Assembly (NCBI RefSeq): GCF_017873395.1
Contig: NZ_JAGGKC010000014.1
Coordinates: 1-64,000, forward strand
Length of the DNA: 64,000 nt
From: Youngiibacter multivorans
GTDB taxonomy: Bacteria; Bacillota; Clostridia; Clostridiales; Clostridiaceae
Direction of reading: 5' to 3'
A program made the translations under genes and the position numbers. This document shows, piece by piece, positions 1-7,855 of the stretch. Position 1 is the first letter of the stretch. Each line of letters opens with the position of its first letter. Below the pieces are notes generated by a model that did no database searches, was not told the DNA's origin, and worked only from the letters and a program-made list of their open reading frames with translations.

Positions 1-329
1 TTTGTGCCTTTCTTGTCCTGGATCAGCACACTTTCATTGTATTGCTATGGGTCTCCTTTTTCAAAGTTCAGGTTTTTTCATTACAGGAATGCTCCATGTG
101 ATTACAATCCGATAAATACAATTATAGGTTCCTGTGGAATAAACGCAAAGAGAGTTATGGTAAGCCATAGTAAAAGAAATGGTGGAAAATGAGCACTGAA
201 TATATCGAATTTATATTGATTCAAAGATATCAAAGATTAAAACTCAAAGGATTGGAAAAACAGGATATGGTTTTCATGGAATAATTGATAAAGCATCAAA
301 TATTCTGAAGATATGCAAATTTCGTGTAA
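1..329. other. left-edge non-coding stretch, nothing recognised
   Basis: AT-rich sequence upstream of the first regulator gene. A 62-codon open frame at 4-192 has no convincing ribosome site, low-complexity composition and no recognisable domain, so I do not call it. No structured RNA or terminator with a T-run was seen. A gene fragment too decayed to recognise remains possible. Confidence 0.5.
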
Positions 330-358
330 TTGACTCAGGTTGTACTTATGCATATAAT
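330..358 (+). promoter_or_regulatory. sigma-A promoter of the LacI-type regulator
   Basis: TTGACT at 330-335 and TATAAT at 353-358 are separated by exactly 17 bp. The start codon of the regulator follows 32 bp downstream. A half operator begins immediately after the -10 box, which suggests autorepression. Confidence 0.8.
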
Positions 359-366
359 GACAACGT
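359..366 (+). promoter_or_regulatory. operator half-site at the regulator promoter
   Basis: GACAACGT directly follows the -10 hexamer. The 11-mer AATGACAACGT is repeated exactly at 1442-1452, where it forms the left half of a perfect palindrome. A LacI-type protein bound here would block its own promoter. This is inferred from sequence identity between the two sites. Confidence 0.55.
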
Positions 367-390
367 AGGACATTTGAGGAGCAAAAGATA

Positions 391-1398
391 ATGATAAGTA
401 GAGTAACGATAACGGATATTGCAGAAAAGTGCGGAGTTTCGATAAAGACCGTATCAAGGGTTTTAAATCAGAGTCCTGACGTGAAGCCGGCTACCAGGGA
501 CAAGGTCCTTGCAGCGATGAAGGAAGAGGGCTACCAGGTAAATCTGTTCGCAAGGGGACTTAAGGGCAGCAGGACCAATATAATCATCGTGTTCATCGAC
601 AGGCATCAGGAAGAGCACTTCAGCCTGTGGCACAACATAATGATCAAATACCTCATCCAGTATGCAAAGAAGAACAATCTGAAGATCGTCATTTCACCAT
701 CAAACAGTGAGGAATACCTTGAGGATGAGACCGACGGATTTTATCTGCTTTCAAGCGGAGTAGCTGATGGAGCCATTCTTCTTGAAAACGTGAAGAATGA
801 CAAGAGAGTCGAATATCTCGAGGAGCATGGTATACCATATGTTGTATTCGGAGAGCCCGAAGGCGAAGATATTTATTCAGTCAGCCTGGACAACTACGAT
901 GTCGGATTCAAGGGCGGAACGTATCTAGCCGGCAAGGGTTTCAGGGACATTGTGTTCATGCTTGGTGAAACCAGGTTTCTTTCCAATCAGCGGAGGATAA
1001 AGGGTTTTCTTGATGCGATTGAAGGTACTGGAGTCAATCACGAAGAGATTCCGGGAATCGATACGATCGAGAAGGCATATCGGGAGACATTAGCCATACT
1101 TGACAGACGAAGAGTAGATGCTTTCTTTGTTTCAGGTGATGAGAGGGCTATCGGAGTATACAGGGCAATATATGAGAAATCTTTGAGAATTCCAAAGGAT
1201 GTGGCAGTTCTAGGGATAGATAACATACCGCAGGGCAAGTACATGTTTCCGCCAATGTCTACCATCGATCAGGATTTTGACACTCTTGCCAGGGAATGCA
1301 TATGCAGGGTGGTTATCCTGCTTCGGGGAGGTATGACGGAGGACGTCAAGAGAAAGATACTTATTCCGGGAGCGATAATCGAGCGCGATTCAACCTGA
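391..1398 (+). CDS. LacI/GalR family transcriptional regulator (YcjW-like)
   Basis: A 335-residue DNA-binding repressor. Residues about 5-50 form the classic LacI helix-turn-helix and hinge (TITDIAEKCGVSIKTVSRVL), and the rest is a periplasmic-binding-protein-like sugar-sensing domain (VDAFFVSGDERAIGVYRAI; PKDVAVLGIDNIP). Length is normal for the family. It lies directly upstream of, and in the same direction as, an ABC sugar importer and glycoside-processing genes, in the position that E. coli YcjW occupies relative to the ycj operon. Palindromic sites at its own promoter and in the gap before the importer make it the likely repressor of the locus. The effector sugar is unknown. Confidence 0.93.
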   Translation: MISRVTITDIAEKCGVSIKTVSRVLNQSPDVKPATRDKVLAAMKEEGYQVNLFARGLKGSRTNIIIVFIDRHQEEHFSLWHNIMIKYLIQYAKKNNLKIVISPSNSEEYLEDETDGFYLLSSGVADGAILLENVKNDKRVEYLEEHGIPYVVFGEPEGEDIYSVSLDNYDVGFKGGTYLAGKGFRDIVFMLGETRFLSNQRRIKGFLDAIEGTGVNHEEIPGIDTIEKAYRETLAILDRRRVDAFFVSGDERAIGVYRAIYEKSLRIPKDVAVLGIDNIPQGKYMFPPMSTIDQDFDTLARECICRVVILLRGGMTEDVKRKILIPGAIIERDST

Positions 1399-1412
1399 AT
1401 ATTTGTAGCAGG

Positions 1413-1433
1413 AAGCAATCCACGTGATTGCTT
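1413..1433 (+). terminator. weak stem-loop after the regulator gene
   Basis: AAGCAATC (1413-1420) pairs with GATTGCTT (1426-1433) around a 5-base loop, 15 bp after the stop codon. No long T-run follows, so termination would be weak. It may only partly separate the regulator from the importer genes. Confidence 0.4.
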
Positions 1434-1443
1434 TCCATAAAAT

Positions 1444-1455
1444 GACAACGTTGTC
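1444..1455. promoter_or_regulatory. palindromic LacI-type operator
   Basis: GACAACGTTGTC is a perfect 12-bp palindrome with the central CG typical of LacI/GalR operators. Its left half plus flank repeats at the regulator promoter (359-366). It lies about 190 bp before the binding-protein gene. No consensus promoter could be assigned confidently in this gap, although AT-rich hexamers at 1456-1466 are candidates. Confidence 0.65.
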
Positions 1456-1521
1456 TATTTAATAATAATTATCCGCTGACTATTGACCCAGCGGGTGCTT
1501 GAAGTAAACGTTCACAGAGTT

Positions 1522-1615
1522 ATGTCCATATCAATCTGTTGATGAATGGCCGATGCGGATGGTCACCTGGATAAAATCCAGGTATTTTCAGGGGGATAGC
1601 CTTCTGATCGGACAT
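1522..1615 (+). promoter_or_regulatory. structured 5' leader of the importer operon
   Basis: Several helices can form in the untranslated leader: ATGTCC (1522-1527) with GGACAT (1610-1615) closing the element, ATCAA/TTGAT around a TCTG loop (1530-1543), and a perfect 8-bp stem ACCTGGAT/ATCCAGGT with an AAA loop (1565-1583). The ribosome site and start of the binding protein follow. I do not recognise it as a known riboswitch class. It could be an mRNA stabiliser or an attenuator. Confidence 0.35.
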
Positions 1616-1645
1616 TGATTATAAAAAATAAAAGGAGCGGAAAAA

Positions 1646-2950
1646 ATGAACAAAAAAATCATCTCAGCGTTTCTCGCGGCCAGTATGCTTGTCATCGCTT
1701 CAGGATGCGGAGCAAAGGAGCCTGCAACGCCTACAGCGACTACTCCATCTGCTACCGTGGCTCCAACGAAGCCTGCATCGACACTTCTTAAGGTAACTTA
1801 CAGCGGAACACCTCAGGTACATGAGAAGGAATACCTGATGAACACTTTCTTCAAAGGATTCGAGGCCAAGTACAACGTAAAGGTTGAGGTTGATTTCGTA
1901 GCTCAGGCGGATGCCATAAAGAAGATCGAGTCAGAGCAGACAACCAAGAACATCGTGTCTGACATTATCTACGCAGATACTGCCAATATGGCTCCTTATG
2001 TCAATGGCGGATGGATGGAGGACATTACATCGATCGTTGATAAGACAGGGTCAACCTATACGAAGATGTTTGACGGTTCCACAAACTCCGGCGGAAAAAG
2101 GTATTTCGCTCCGATGAGCTATGATGTCTATATCACTGTTGCCAACGTCAAGGCACTTGCTTATCTGCCATCAGGACTTACCAAGGAAGATGTCGTGAAG
2201 GGAATTACCTGGGAGCAGTATGCTGACTGGGCTGTAGCTATAGCTAAAGGCGAGGGCGAAGGAAAGACCATGATGCCTGCGAACCTTACCGGGTCTCAGC
2301 TGCTTTATCCGATGGGCGGAATGAGCCTTGCATACGGCGGAGCTTTCCCTGAATTCACATCACAGGGCTTCAAGTCGGCTCTTGGAGTTATCGCAAAGAT
2401 CGCTGCTGCAAATGGATTCTATGCGGAGCAGAACCAGTACACGGCGCCTACCGAACCACTTAACAGCGGAGATGTATGGCTGACATTCGCTCATATGGGA
2501 CCTGTCGGAGTCAGCTACTCGGCAGCACCTAACAATTTCGTAATAGGCGCAGCACCAAAGGGAAGCAAAGGTGCGGGTTCGACGTCCGGAGCATGGTGCT
2601 ATGGAATCCAGAAGGGCGCTCCTCATATGGACCTCGCTGAGAAATTCATTGCATATGTTGCAGATCCTCAGGTCAACTATGACTTCTGCTCAAATTATGG
2701 AGGATCGCTCAGCCCAATTGAAGAGGTAGGCGACATTCTTGAATCAAGCGATGTTGTAATGAGGGCTGGAATCGAAATGCTGAAGACAACTACTGTAACT
2801 GGAGTTCCTGCTACAAAGTACACAGATTGGAATGCTGTGAAGCTTCTCTTTGGAGATATCTACAACAGCATACTGAAGAACAAGGTTGTACCTGGCGACG
2901 ACTATCTCAAAGAGATGCAGACCAAGCTTGATGCATTGAAGAAACCCTGA
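1646..2950 (+). CDS. ABC transporter sugar-binding lipoprotein (YcjN-like)
   Basis: A 434-residue extracellular solute-binding protein of the family-1 (MalE-like) type. The N-terminus is a lipoprotein signal (MNKKIISAFLAASMLVIASGC) with lipid-attachment Cys21, followed by a Thr/Pro/Ala-rich linker (about residues 26-47). The remainder has the look of a sugar-binding protein (KVEVDFVAQADAIKKIES; NSGDVWLTFAHMGPVG). It would be anchored outside the membrane and deliver glycosides to the permeases encoded just downstream. Ribosome site AAAGGAG precedes the ATG. The ligand cannot be read from sequence; the locus context suggests a glucoside, guloside or glucosylglycerate-like compound. Confidence 0.92.
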   Translation: MNKKIISAFLAASMLVIASGCGAKEPATPTATTPSATVAPTKPASTLLKVTYSGTPQVHEKEYLMNTFFKGFEAKYNVKVEVDFVAQADAIKKIESEQTTKNIVSDIIYADTANMAPYVNGGWMEDITSIVDKTGSTYTKMFDGSTNSGGKRYFAPMSYDVYITVANVKALAYLPSGLTKEDVVKGITWEQYADWAVAIAKGEGEGKTMMPANLTGSQLLYPMGGMSLAYGGAFPEFTSQGFKSALGVIAKIAAANGFYAEQNQYTAPTEPLNSGDVWLTFAHMGPVGVSYSAAPNNFVIGAAPKGSKGAGSTSGAWCYGIQKGAPHMDLAEKFIAYVADPQVNYDFCSNYGGSLSPIEEVGDILESSDVVMRAGIEMLKTTTVTGVPATKYTDWNAVKLLFGDIYNSILKNKVVPGDDYLKEMQTKLDALKKP

Positions 2951-2979
2951 CAATAACTGAAGATCAATGGCCTTGAGAG

Positions 2980-3001
2980 AAGGGGGACATTCGTCCTCCT
3001 T
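2980..3001 (+). promoter_or_regulatory. intercistronic hairpin between binding protein and permease
   Basis: AAGGGGGAC (2980-2988) and GTCCTCCTT (2993-3001) form a 9-bp stem with one mismatch and a 4-base loop, 29 bp after the binding-protein stop. Such hairpins after the first cistron commonly protect the binding-protein mRNA, giving more of it than of the permeases. That role is inferred. Confidence 0.5.
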
Positions 3002-3027
3002 CACTCATCAAGAATGGAGGAATGCAA

Positions 3028-3957
3028 GTGGGAAACAGGCTTGACAACAAACAGGACAAAGTCTCGGGGCAGGTTCAGGGGAAAAGGCTTGTAAGCAAGG
3101 ACAACATGCCATATCTGCTTCTTCTTCCCGTTTTTATCTATTATGCTGTATTCTGGCTTCTGCCGGTAGCATCTGGAATGAATGAGGTATTTACTGGCCT
3201 TGACGGGAAATTCACACTTTTTGGCAATTTCAAGCTTATGCTGGAATCTGACCTGTTCGACCAGGCTGTAATGAATACGGCCCTTTTTGCTGCCATATCA
3301 GTGGTCATTCAGTATTTTCTTGCGTTGACGCTTGCAGTTCTGCTCTCAAGAAAATTCAAGGGGTCAAAGCTCCTTATGTTCGTGACAATGATTCCCATGG
3401 CCATAACGCCTACAGCTGTCGCCATAATCTGGAAGACAGGACTGGTAAGGGACGGATGGCTCAACACCATGCTGGTCGGGCTCAACATAATCGACAAACC
3501 CTTCGTATTCATGAACCTGGAAGGCCTGTCAATGCTTCTTCTTATTATCCTGATCGATACCTGGACAGTAACTCCGTCAGTCATGATCATACTTATCGCA
3601 GGTCTTCAGGGAGTTCAGAAGGAGCTCAGGGAAGCTGCATATCTGTTTGGGGCAAACAAGTGGAGAATCCTGATGGATATAGTGATTCCAATACTCAAGC
3701 CATCGATAATAACTTCGGTGATCATGAGGCTGATAGCTGCAATTCAGGTCTGGGCAATAGCGGTCATGGTCCTTGGATACAGCAAGGTTCCATTCCTGGT
3801 TGAGAGGATAGCTTTCTTTGTCGATGTGGTTCCGGGAATAAATACGAGCAGTAAAATTGCATTCACCCTGTCGTTTACGACCACTATCGTAGTTCTTATT
3901 GCCACGATCATATTCCTGAAGGTATCAAAGGGAAATACAAGCGGAGGTGGCAGGTGA
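3028..3957 (+). CDS. ABC sugar transporter permease, MalF type (YcjO-like)
   Basis: An integral membrane subunit of about 309 residues with six predicted hydrophobic segments. The cytoplasmic coupling loop (ELREAAYLFGANKWRILMDIVIPILKPSI) is the EAA motif that contacts the ATPase. I place the start at GTG 3028: GGAGG at 3016-3020 leaves 7 bases to this GTG but only 1 base to the ATG at 3022. The gene follows the binding protein and its stop overlaps the start of the second permease, so the two permeases should be made in equal amounts. Confidence 0.9.
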   Translation: MGNRLDNKQDKVSGQVQGKRLVSKDNMPYLLLLPVFIYYAVFWLLPVASGMNEVFTGLDGKFTLFGNFKLMLESDLFDQAVMNTALFAAISVVIQYFLALTLAVLLSRKFKGSKLLMFVTMIPMAITPTAVAIIWKTGLVRDGWLNTMLVGLNIIDKPFVFMNLEGLSMLLLIILIDTWTVTPSVMIILIAGLQGVQKELREAAYLFGANKWRILMDIVIPILKPSIITSVIMRLIAAIQVWAIAVMVLGYSKVPFLVERIAFFVDVVPGINTSSKIAFTLSFTTTIVVLIATIIFLKVSKGNTSGGGR

Positions 3958-4997
3958 TGGACAGGTTGAACATAGTACAGAAAACAGTGATGAGCATAAT
4001 ACTTGCTGCAGCGGTAATGACCATAGTGATTCCGCTTATCTTCTTTACTACTGTAGCATTTTCAAATGCAGTTGAAATGTCCCAGTTTCCAAAGAAGCTG
4101 CTTCCAGACTTCGGCGTTACTGTAAAGATCGTACCAAATGATCTCGGTGAATATGAACTTTTCTTTGACAGCGGAGAAGGCTACACTTCGATAATCACCA
4201 GCAAGAATGCTGTAAAGCTTGAGAATCATTTCGCTAGGCAATATGGAGTGACCATTGAGGGTGAAAAGCTCCTTGAGGACTTCTCACAGACTCTGGAGAA
4301 GGGTCCCATGGAATTCACGTATAGAAAGGACATATTCAACAACTTCAACCAGTTCTTCAAGATCGTACCGAATGCCAGCTCGGCTCTTAAGAACAGTATT
4401 TTGGTAGCCCTATATACTATTGCAATCTCCCTTACGATTGGAAGTCTGGCAGGTTACGGCATTGCCAGGTACAACTTCAGGTTCAAGAAGGAGATCAACG
4501 TGTCGCTGCTTATCGTAAGGATGTTTCCCATGGTTGGAATAAGCATTCCCATGGCACTGCTTCTTATACGCTTCGGATTGTTCGATACGCTTATCGGCCT
4601 TGCATTGCTTTACTCAGTGCCAAATATCGCACTGACTGCCTGGATAACAAGCAGCATCTTCATAGGCATAAACAGGGAGCTTGAAGAGGCTTCCATGGTA
4701 TTCGGTGCAAACGGAATCCAGACGTTCATGAAGATTACTCTTCCATTAGCGTTCCCGGCACTGGCAGCAAGCTCCATGTATTCTTTCCTGACTGCGTGGA
4801 ATGACACGATTTCAGCCCTGATACTCACGGACAAAAACCAGACACTTGCTCTTGTAGTGTACAAGGCGATAGGAACAACCTCGAGCGGTATACAATATGC
4901 TGCCGCAGGAAGCATCGTGCTGATCCTGCCTGCATTGGTATTCACGTTCATAATAAGACGCTACATCGGTCAGATGTGGGGCGGCGTAGAGCTATAG
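3957..4997 (+). CDS. ABC sugar transporter permease, MalG type (YcjP-like), with large external insert
   Basis: Second membrane subunit, about 346 residues. Start ATG 3957 overlaps the previous stop as TGATG; an in-frame GTG at 3954 is also possible. The EAA coupling loop is clear (ELEEASMVFGANGIQTFMKITLPLAFPALA). MalG-type permeases are usually near 280 residues; here an extra hydrophilic region of about 80-90 residues lies between the first membrane helix and the core (roughly residues 40-130, rich in Glu, Lys and Phe), predicted to be outside the membrane. It could contact the binding protein. Transport assignment is firm; the role of the insert is unknown. Confidence 0.9.
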   Translation: MDRLNIVQKTVMSIILAAAVMTIVIPLIFFTTVAFSNAVEMSQFPKKLLPDFGVTVKIVPNDLGEYELFFDSGEGYTSIITSKNAVKLENHFARQYGVTIEGEKLLEDFSQTLEKGPMEFTYRKDIFNNFNQFFKIVPNASSALKNSILVALYTIAISLTIGSLAGYGIARYNFRFKKEINVSLLIVRMFPMVGISIPMALLLIRFGLFDTLIGLALLYSVPNIALTAWITSSIFIGINRELEEASMVFGANGIQTFMKITLPLAFPALAASSMYSFLTAWNDTISALILTDKNQTLALVVYKAIGTTSSGIQYAAAGSIVLILPALVFTFIIRRYIGQMWGGVEL

Positions 4998-5010
4998 GAG
5001 GAGCAGAGAT

Positions 5011-6120
5011 ATGAGTTATCTGGAAATAAGGAACCTGCAGAAGAGGTACACAAAAAGCGGACCTCTTGTAATAGACAATGTCAATCTTTCAGTGGACAGG
5101 GGTGAGTTCATAGTATTCCTCGGACCATCGGGCTGTGGAAAGACGACAATAATAAGGATGATAGCCGGTCTTGAGGATGTGACTTCCGGGGAAATAATGA
5201 TCGAAGGAGAAAATATCGTAGGAAAGCAGCCAAAGGACAGGGGAGTATCCATGATATTCCAAAGCTACGCCATATGGCCGCACATGACTGTATTTGACAA
5301 TATCGCATATCCTCTGAAGCTGCAGAAGGTAGGCAAGGAAGAAATCGAAAGGCGGGTTAAGAGTGTAGCGCAGGCAACCGATATTGTGGGTATGCTTGAC
5401 AGATATCCTGCCCAGATGTCGGGAGGCCAGAGACAGAGGGTTGCAGTATCAAGGGCGATAGTTGTGGAGCCAAAGATATTCCTTATGGATGAGCCACTTT
5501 CCAATCTTGATGCCAAGCTAAGGGTATCCATGAGGACTGAGCTTAAGAACATACACGAGAAGCAGCACTCAACCAGCATATTCGTAACGCATGACCAGTC
5601 TGAAGCGATGAGCATGGCTGACAGGATAGTTGTAATATTTAAGGGCAAAATCGAGCAGATCGGAACCCCCATGGAGGTTTATATGGACAGCGCCACAAAG
5701 TTCGTGGCCGAATTCATAGGAACTCCACCAACGAACTTCTTTGATGTCACTATCAGGGAAATTGACGGCAGTCTTAAGGCTGTGAATCCGGAGTTTGAAT
5801 TCAGAGTGCCGGATGAGCTTTCTGAAGCATTGAGACCTTATGAGGGAAAATCAGTGGACATGGGTATAAGGCCTGAATTCATAGGTCTTTCTCCAGAGCT
5901 TGAAAGGACAAAGTGGCATTTGAGTGATACGGTCATAAGCTTCGTGGAGCCTCAGGGATCCCATTCCATACTGATCACGAGGATCGGTGAGACCGAGGTT
6001 AAGATACATACGACCTCTCATATGTACATAAAACCGAATACCACAGTAGCGCTGAATGTTGAACCAGACAAGGTGATGTTCTTCGACAGGGAGACTACAA
6101 AGAGGATCAGAAAACCTTAG
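5011..6120 (+). CDS. sugar ABC transporter ATPase (UgpC/MsmK/YcjV type)
   Basis: A 369-residue ATPase that powers the importer. Walker A GPSGCGKTT lies near residue 37, the Q-loop in IFQSYAIWPHM, the signature MSGGQRQRVA, Walker B IFLMDEPLSNLD and the switch His in VTHDQ. The C-terminal third is the TOBE/regulatory domain typical of MalK-like proteins (RPEFIGLS). It starts 13 bp after the permease stop with an AGGAGG site. Its presence in the operon makes the importer self-contained; many Firmicute sugar importers instead share one ATPase encoded elsewhere. Confidence 0.94.
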   Translation: MSYLEIRNLQKRYTKSGPLVIDNVNLSVDRGEFIVFLGPSGCGKTTIIRMIAGLEDVTSGEIMIEGENIVGKQPKDRGVSMIFQSYAIWPHMTVFDNIAYPLKLQKVGKEEIERRVKSVAQATDIVGMLDRYPAQMSGGQRQRVAVSRAIVVEPKIFLMDEPLSNLDAKLRVSMRTELKNIHEKQHSTSIFVTHDQSEAMSMADRIVVIFKGKIEQIGTPMEVYMDSATKFVAEFIGTPPTNFFDVTIREIDGSLKAVNPEFEFRVPDELSEALRPYEGKSVDMGIRPEFIGLSPELERTKWHLSDTVISFVEPQGSHSILITRIGETEVKIHTTSHMYIKPNTTVALNVEPDKVMFFDRETTKRIRKP

Positions 6121-6166
6121 CGGAAGCGAATGACAAGAAATTTGCCTAAAATATTGGAGGGTAAAG

Positions 6167-7855
6167 ATGAGTGTGAAACAAAGACTTAAATTCCTCTATC
6201 CCGGAAAAGTTGAAGAAATCTATCCAAGAATCCAGAATCTTGTTGAAAGCTTTAAAACCTCTGAAGCAAGAAGCTATCCCTGGGTAGGTAAAGAGGATGT
6301 GGTACTTATAACCTACGGGGATGCATTTAGAAGAGAAGGTGAAGCTCCCCTTAAGACTTTGCTGGAATTCATGGACGTGGTGCTTGAAGGATATGTGAAT
6401 AATGTACATATACTGCCTATGTTTCCTTATACCTCTGATGATGGTTTTTCAGTTTCGGATTTCAAAGCAGTTGATCCTCAGCTGGGAGGCTGGGATGACA
6501 TAAGGGCGCTTGATGAAAAATATAGTCTTATGTTTGATGCAGTCATAAACCATGCCTCCGTTTCCTGCGAATATTTCAAGGAATTCATTAAGGGTACAGA
6601 GAAGTACAGGGATTTTTTCCTGACTGGAGATCCGGATGAAGACTACAGCATGGTGACAAGGCCAAGGACACATCCTCTTCTGACAAGATTCGAATCACCA
6701 GTAGGTACAAAATATGTCTGGACCACATTCAGCGAAGACCAGGCGGACTTCAACTTTAAGGATCCGGAGGTCCTCATCGAGATCCTGGGGATACTTCTTT
6801 TATATGCTTCTAAGGGAGCAAGGTTCATACGATTTGATGCCATTGGCTTCGCATGGAAGGAAGCCGGTACTACATGCATGCACCTTCCACAGACCCATGA
6901 GCTGGTCAAGCTAATGAGGGAGGTCATAGAGGAATGCTTCAAGGGAGTGTCCATAATCACTGAAACGAACGTACCCCACAAGGACAACATCAGCTACTTT
7001 GGAAACGGACACGACGAGGCAGGACTGGTCTACCAGTTCCCGCTTCCGCCATTGACACTGCATGCATATCTCACAGGAAATGCATCGAAGCTGTCGAGCT
7101 GGGCTGATTCTCTGGAACCAACGACTGAAGACACCACATTCTTCAACTTTCTTGCATCCCATGATGGAATTGGTGTAAGGCCTGTAGAAGGGATACTTGA
7201 GAAGGAAGAGGTTCAATCCATAATTGACGAGGTTCAGAAAAGGGGAGGACAGATAGGATGGAGGACTCTTCCTGATGGTTCTCAGACGGCCTATGAACTT
7301 AACATCAATTACCTTGATGCCATAGCAGGTGATGAGAGCGATTTGGAGACCATGGCTCGAAAATTCATGGGATCCCAGTGCATACTTCTGTCATTCGTCG
7401 GAATGCCGGCAATCTATTACCACAGCATCCTTGGCTCCAGGAACTCCTACAGGGACTTCGAGGAGTCTGGAATCAAGAGGAGGATCAACAGGGCCAAGCT
7501 GGATTTCGATTTGCTTAAAAGAGAGCTTGACGACAAGACTTCACTAAGAAGGATCGTACTGGACAGCTACAAGAAACTGATTGCAATAAGGAAAGTACAG
7601 CCAGCCTTCGATCCGAACCGTACGCAGAGGACTCTCTTCCTGGATTACAGGGTTTTTGCCCTGATCAGGGGAGATAAGGAAAGTATTCTAGTACTCGTGA
7701 ATGTTTCAAGGGATGAGCTGGTTTTAGAGACTGATTATTCAGGTACAGACCTGATAGAAGGATCCGAGATTAATAGAAGCATAAGGCTTTTGCCATACCA
7801 GTACAGATGGATAAGGCTCAGTGAACCGGCGATGCAGGTTCGTACGGAGGAATGA
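6167..7855 (+). CDS. GH13_18 glycoside phosphorylase (sucrose phosphorylase family, YcjM-like)
   Basis: A 562-residue cytoplasmic alpha-amylase-fold enzyme of the sucrose phosphorylase subfamily, which cleaves an alpha-glucoside with phosphate to give glucose 1-phosphate. The nucleophile is Asp224 (IRFDAIGF), the acid/base Glu266 (ITETNVPH) and the stabiliser Asp333 (ASHDGIG). Length and motifs (WKEAGTTCMHL; NVPHKDNISYFG) match E. coli YcjM, reported to be a glucosylglycerate phosphorylase, better than classic sucrose phosphorylase. Neighbouring ycj-type genes support this. No signal peptide, so it acts on imported substrate. Substrate could be glucosylglycerate, sucrose or a related glucoside. 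Confidence 0.85.
   Translation: MSVKQRLKFLYPGKVEEIYPRIQNLVESFKTSEARSYPWVGKEDVVLITYGDAFRREGEAPLKTLLEFMDVVLEGYVNNVHILPMFPYTSDDGFSVSDFKAVDPQLGGWDDIRALDEKYSLMFDAVINHASVSCEYFKEFIKGTEKYRDFFLTGDPDEDYSMVTRPRTHPLLTRFESPVGTKYVWTTFSEDQADFNFKDPEVLIEILGILLLYASKGARFIRFDAIGFAWKEAGTTCMHLPQTHELVKLMREVIEECFKGVSIITETNVPHKDNISYFGNGHDEAGLVYQFPLPPLTLHAYLTGNASKLSSWADSLEPTTEDTTFFNFLASHDGIGVRPVEGILEKEEVQSIIDEVQKRGGQIGWRTLPDGSQTAYELNINYLDAIAGDESDLETMARKFMGSQCILLSFVGMPAIYYHSILGSRNSYRDFEESGIKRRINRAKLDFDLLKRELDDKTSLRRIVLDSYKKLIAIRKVQPAFDPNRTQRTLFLDYRVFALIRGDKESILVLVNVSRDELVLETDYSGTDLIEGSEINRSIRLLPYQYRWIRLSEPAMQVRTEE

Noticed and set aside
4..192. 62-codon open frame at the left edge
   Set aside because: No ribosome site, no family resemblance, aromatic- and serine-rich random composition.
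6167..7855. Plain sucrose phosphorylase call
   Set aside because: Family is right, but neighbouring ycj-type genes and motif agreement favour the YcjM branch, so sucrose specificity is not claimed.
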